A stretch of DNA of 64,000 nucleotides. It comes from Drosophila pseudoobscura. Lineage: Eukaryota; Arthropoda; Insecta; Diptera; Drosophilidae. The position numbers and the translations under genes were made by a program. This document shows, piece by piece, positions 59,096 through 64,000 of this stretch. Within the stretch, counting starts at the first letter, position 1. Each line of letters starts with the position of its first letter. The notes under the pieces were generated by a model. It made no database searches, had not been told where the DNA came from, and saw nothing but the letters and a program-made list of their open reading frames with translations. The stretch lies in the NCBI RefSeq assembly GCF_009870125.1, contig NC_046680.1, forward strand, positions 9,114,001 to 9,178,000, in the 5' to 3' direction.

Positions 59096-62000
59096 TACCC
59101 ATGTATTGAGTAACCGACGGATTGTGCTGGACCGGGGGCGGGGGGCGGGGGGTGGCAGGGGTCCCAACTAACTGTATCAAATGGCAGCTAAAGCAATGTC
59201 CCAAGAACGGCTTACGACGGAGACTCCTTGCTTTTTAGCGGGAGTGAGGGAGGAGGAGGCGAAGTGGCCTCTTGGTTGGCCATAACGAGGTTGCTGTCAG
59301 TTCGTTACTGTGGCAGCAACTTTGCTGCTTGCCACCGACTTTGCATACTTTGAACTTTGCCAATACATTAGCTCGCTGGCTGTCTTGTTTGTTTTGTTGC
59401 TGGCGACTGGCGGCTGGCTGCAGCCAACTTCCCCAAAGGAAAAGTCAAAAGTATTGACTCAGAGTCAACTGACTGACAGACTGTCTCAAGGAAAATATGA
59501 GCATCTGGGTATGAATGTCCTTTGGCAGATTATCGGGCCGGGACACAAGGTTGCCACGGGTATGCGATGATATCTGCCAAGATGATTGGCTGCTGGGAAA
59601 TGGGTTTCGCACAGATACAAAGGACTGTGGAATAATTGATGAGCCAAGCGACCAGTTAAAGGTTAAAGCATGCTTTCCTGTCACTTAATGCATTACGAAA
59701 TCCCCCTTACATCCGCCCACTCATCCCACGGCAGTGAAATTTGGATCACATTCCACATTTAGAGATGCCTTCGCCTCGCCTCTTTCAATTTCCTGGCTGA
59801 GCGGATTAATGGAGCACAGCCGAAGCTCAAAACAGGAAAACTCAAGGAATACAAATTCCGCTTAATGACCGAAAATCCCTAACTGAAATAAATTTGATTT
59901 TATTGACTGCGAATCGGAAGGCAGCCAACGGCAGCGCAGCGGCAGAAAGCGATTTGAATTTCCCAGACAATGGCCGGGCTTGAATTTGGAAAATTACATT
60001 TTCCGCCTTCATCACCGAAACCGAAACAAATGAATTATGATGTGGCCAAACAAAAAAAGTGATTTCCTTTGTGCCAACCCCTTGAATGGAAGCTCCAGCC
60101 CAAAACCCAGGCCCAAGCCGATGCCAAACCAGTGCCAGGACACGTGCGTTTGGGCCCTGTCAACGGGGCGTATAAATCTTTTCAGCTACCCAATACTGAT
60201 GACTATCCCCCAACGCTCTTCCGGGCGCTGGTTAAAAGTTCTTGTTCGGCTGGCGGGCCCCATTGCTATTAAATATTTAGGCAATTTGTAGATCTATAGC
60301 GATTTGGCCCTAATGTGGGTTATATTTATGAGCATGCCCTGAATAATTCACCTTGCCCCCGGACAGGCTCAGGACTGGTCCGCTCTGACCTAACCGGGAG
60401 AGTCTCTGGCTCTGGTTCTGGTTCTGGTTCTGACTCTGGTTTGGTATTCCATTTGGCGTTCGTGTTCGTGTTGGGTAATTTATTGGTCATGTCTTTCAAT
60501 ATTTAATTGAATACGGTGTCGCAGGGCCAGACAAATGGCCAGTGCCAGTGCCACTGCCAGTGCCGATGCGTGCTGTCAAAAGTGCGGCACTAAATTGCGG
60601 GCCACTTAGCCAGAGGGGACTGGAGGCGGTGGCAAGTGGGGCAGGTCCAGCCCCAGCCCCAGCAGGAGGCCTTTGTCTGCTTTATTAATAGATACCCCGC
60701 TTGGCCACAAGGCAGGGAGATGGCTATTGGGTAAATGGTAAAATCCAGATCAAAATAGATTTGAACTTTACTACTAGAGCACCGATTGTTTGAAGGAAAA
60801 GGTTATCGAGTTCTTTCTGTCAAATCTGTTGTAGGCTAGATTTTCCCAGCCCCACTATGAAGCTGCAAATTTGTGCTAGTACATAGAAGCCAGGGGCTTG
60901 CCGTTAACCATTCGAGATGCAAAGTCAACAGCAATGCAGAAACAGCCACTCCTCGGAGAATTTCCTTGAAAGCTGACCGAGCAACACGGCGTATGAGCAA
61001 CCGTTCATGGAGTGGCACAATTTCACGGCCCGATTGAAGAACAAACAGCGGCTGGAAGGCAGTAACTGTTTGTCATTGGCATTAATTATGCGGCATAGCA
61101 TGGAAGGCCAAAGGAAAAGCTGAGGAGCGGCGGGAGGCATGAGGCAGCGGCACAGAATGTCGTAGCGAATCTGTCACATCAAGAAAACTTTTGCAGCATA
61201 ATTTGACAGACTTGAAAATCATTTGTGGCCACAGGGAGCAAGTGAGGCATGATATGTCACACAGATACGCACATACGTACACATGTCCCCCTTTCTGTTG
61301 TCATAGTGTATCTGGAATTGAATTATAGCATACCGAATGCACAGCACAAAAGTCAAGCTCAGAGCACCACACGTTTCCAATTTGTTAGGATATATCCAAT
61401 ATACATATACGACTGTATTTATAGGCGGGACAGGGGCAAGCTGGAGGGCTTGTGTGTCACTTGACATTTGTGTAAACCGAAGGAGAGGATCCCAGAGAGA
61501 GAGAGGGAGAGAGGGGCGTGGGGGAGGAGCAGGCTCGTACTCGTACATAATATGAAATGCTGCCAGGACATTCATGATGGGCCCCATTCTCCGCTCTGTT
61601 TTGTTGTTATGCGCCTGAATGATTTCTTTTGTGAAATTGATATCTTCGTATGTACATATGTGTATCTTTCAGCATGTGGGTGTTTGTATGTATATTTTGT
61701 ATTCTCGAATGCTTCAGACTCAGCTTTGGCTTTGTGGGCTGCCCCAAGCCCAGAGGATTATAACAAATTAAAGTTGTGTAAAGCTGCAGGGATAACACAA
61801 TTGTGACAGGGGATTTTATACACGTTTACGTTGTTTTCGGTAACATCATTGAAGGCATATTGGGCAGTCATGTGGTAAGATAAGACACCACAAAAAAGGC
61901 AGGAGTTGCGAAGGCACTCCAGCTTATTACGACTATGTTGCCAACTCATGATTGAAGTAGAAGTGCCAGCGAAGCTTGAAGAAATCCATTAATATTGATG

Positions 62001-63399
62001 GCAAGCCAGTGAAGCCAGTGACTTCTAACATGACATTAGAGAGAGTTCCTTAAAGCCAGAGGATGAACAGGGTCAATTCTCTTAGAAATAAACTTGTTTA
62101 CTTTCGAAACTGAACATCGATCCACCTGAAAGGGTATGTTAATCTTCGGCTCTCAGGAAATTCTTCCCACATATTATTGTTTCCCTGTTCATGTATGGCC
62201 ATCCATCACATTTATTTAATTTTCCTTCGGCTCCTCTGAATGTGATTTCGGAAGAGGTCTTGGCGTGTCTGGATTTGCATGGCTCTGCCGAATATTTTCC
62301 CCCTCGTTTATTTATTCTTTCGAATTATGCGCTAAGCGGAGCTCGCCAGTGATTGATTGGCCGGCGGGAAGTGGGACTGGAAGTGGTAGTGGAAGTGAAA
62401 ACAAGGCAAGACAAATCCTCCAGTGTCAGGCCGATTGCCCCCGCCCCTTGGAGGCGCTTGGAAGCTCTGAAACTCACGTAAAGCCAGTCATACAAATATT
62501 TCACCAAACAATAAAAAACGAGCCAAAAAACGGCAGACGAAATAACAGAACGTTGTAGGTCATGTGTCATTCGCAGAGTCCTTAGTTCCGCTCCTCCTCC
62601 CGGTTCTGTTCTCGATCCCGGTCCTGGTTCTCCTCCGCTCTCCTCCGCTCTCTTGTTTAGTTTAGTTTTGTTTCGCCTCGTGGCTCATGACTCGTGTTGC
62701 ATGTGGCATGTTTGTTTGCACTCAGCGGGAAGTGCTCGGGGGATTCAAACTTTAACACAGAATATTTTGTACCATGCCACGGGTCTGAAATTGAATATTT
62801 AATTTCTGCTTTGTCGCCAGTGCTTTGATACAAATTTTTCCGAGGAGTGGGGTGGGGGACAGAGTGGGCCGTTAATTAAATTCCATTCCTCGCAAATATT
62901 TTAGACAGCTTGTGCACAAAAGAGACTCAAATGCTTTGGCGGTTCAGGCACATGAAGAGTGCATTTTTTCATTATTTTCGGTGTCAAGTCGAAGTGTTGG
63001 TGAAGCCACAGAAAAAAAATAAAAATTAAGGAATTTTATAACAAAAAAAAAAGGTGAAGGAGAAGGAGAAGAACTTTGCTCATTTCGATATATTAGCTAG
63101 AGAAAAAGTTGACTATTTTTAAAAACTTTTGAATAGAAAACTTTTTAATGACAAGTTTTTTTGGAATTTCTTTATAACAGAAGTTCCCCAAACCATTAAA
63201 GCTAATAAGCTTTTGCACCAGCAGTTGAATAAAAAGACGAGATGTTTTAAATAAGAGGCACAATTTATGGTTCGATTGAGACCGACGTATGTACATATGT
63301 AAAAATGTATATTGCAGTTTATTGATAGACGAAAGCGAATGTGTGTATGTTGCTATGTGTGGGAACGAACGATGAACAACGATGTGGGCTACGAAGATC

Positions 63400-63600
63400 A
63401 GCTCGAGACTGAGCACGACCAACCAAGCGCACCGAATGGTTCGTGCCCTAACGAAAAAGCGCCAGAGAAAGAGAGCGCTGCCGCAGCTCGCTTGGGCTGT
63501 AGCTAAGCCGAGAGCGAACGATAGTTAGAGCGCGAGAGAACTGCATGTACGAAGCGGGTGGGCAGAGGGGCGAGAGAACGGTTATGCGGTTGAACAAACA
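63400..63600. promoter_or_regulatory. GAGAG-rich candidate regulatory region
   Basis: Four GAGAG sites within about 110 bases amid GCGC-rich sequence, unlike the AT-rich surroundings. It resembles GAGA-factor-bound promoters or Polycomb elements. It could be an igl promoter, but no initiator or exon could be fixed. Confidence 0.3.
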
Positions 63601-63844
63601 AGCAGTGGGCACTGCAAGCAGTACTCTGCACCTTTGGCTATTTTTTGAGGAGTTTGTTGACTAATATCGGGCTGGGACAGCCTTCCACCCATATTTTCCC
63701 ATCAAAGAACAAAAGGAAAAGCCAATCTCTTCTGTTTTTTTCCCTCTCACTGCCATTTGCCCATCGCTTGAGCCTTCCGGCTCTGACCCCGACGCCTACT
63801 TGATGCCACTTAATTAAATTGGATGCTTCACAGAAAAAGAAAAA

Positions 63845-64000
63845 AACGAGGGGGAACGTTGTGAGTTGCTGCGGACACCGCAACTCTACGGTTATACCCG
63901 ATACTAAGTCAGTATGGCTCTCCTCCGGCAGACGCCGCTAATATTAAGCGACACGACAAAGAGTGCGTGCGAGAGAGACAGAAAATCAGTCTGAGCGTGA
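63845..64000. mobile_element. Probable start of a dispersed repeat, cut by the window edge
   Basis: The text changes to a GC-balanced block with a hairpin (GAGTTGC...GCAACTC around 63863-63886), then GGTTATACCCGATAC, a phrase common near fly transposon ends. It continues through GACGCCGCTAATATTAAGCG into the window edge. I recognise the style but cannot name the family. Confidence 0.4.

Larger units (their letters stand above)
49338..63840 (-). other. igl: Upstream intron/regulatory DNA of igl
   Basis: 14.5 kb with no recognised exon, tRNA or full transposon. The strand and phase of the igl exon at 49337 show that an intron begins here. Simple repeats occur at 53319-53370, 58908-58940 and 59067-59095. 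The stretch 63400-63600 has several GAGAG sites in GC-rich sequence and could be a promoter or enhancer. Open frames of 247 and 205 codons (50884-51627 and 56263-56880, minus strand) lack domains. Confidence 0.5.

Noticed and set aside
31301-64000. tRNA or known fly microRNA genes in the gene-poor half
   Set aside because: I looked for tRNA B-box-like GGTTCRANTCC strings and a few remembered microRNA sequences (such as mir-8 and mir-184) and saw none; this was by eye and is not exhaustive.
1-64000. CRISPR arrays, operons or prokaryotic signals
   Set aside because: The sequence is clearly an insect nuclear genome with spliced genes; the tandem repeats seen are microsatellites.

Overview
This is eukaryotic nuclear DNA from a Drosophila species, probably in or near the melanogaster group. 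Short (about 57-66 bp) GT-AG introns, DRE/Motif-1/Motif-6 core-promoter sequences, an antennal/gustatory ionotropic receptor pair and clear matches to fly genes (mRpL41, row, GPHR, Nischarin, igloo) all point there. I could not run a search, so species and orthology are recognised by eye. For every complete multi-exon gene the proposed exon lengths add up to a whole number of codons.

Layout, left half (0-31.3 kb, gene dense). A five-exon minus-strand gene (459-12118) encodes a protein with three MADF-like domains and C2H2 fingers. Its 8.77-kb first intron carries a rearranged Tc1-like transposon (8755-10410) made of two 652-bp inverted arms. Next come mRpL41 (+) and an arginine/serine-rich protein gene (-), whose 3' ends overlap. 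Then follow a secreted acid-lipase-type gene (+) and row (+, seven coding exons, 1271 codons). One Ir52-type receptor gene (-) is nested in row's last intron and a second Ir (-) lies just beyond row. A Nischarin-like PX-LRR gene (-) follows, with an ANKLE1-type GIY-YIG gene nested on the same strand in its intron. It shares a divergent DRE promoter region with the Golgi pH regulator GPHR (+, 454 aa, GC-AG first intron).

Right half (31.3-64 kb, gene poor). No convincing gene lies between 31.3 and about 40.6 kb. An AT-rich block (about 40.6-42.07 kb) looks like the 3' UTR of igloo (igl, -), whose last two coding exons with three IQ motifs sit at 42070-42296 and 49146-49337. The rest to about 63.8 kb appears to be intron or upstream regulatory DNA of igl, rich in simple repeats; its N-terminal exon is not recognisable here. 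The last ~150 bases look like the start of a dispersed repeat.

The genes are not one pathway. They mix housekeeping functions (mitochondrial translation, RNA processing, Golgi ion homeostasis, chromatin) with tissue-specific ones (chemosensory receptors, digestive lipase, neuronal calmodulin binding). The strongest unusual signals are the foldback-like transposon inside a transcribed intron, a stop codon built into a row splice donor, two in-frame stop-free mini-introns in the MADF gene, and tightly nested or overlapping gene pairs.
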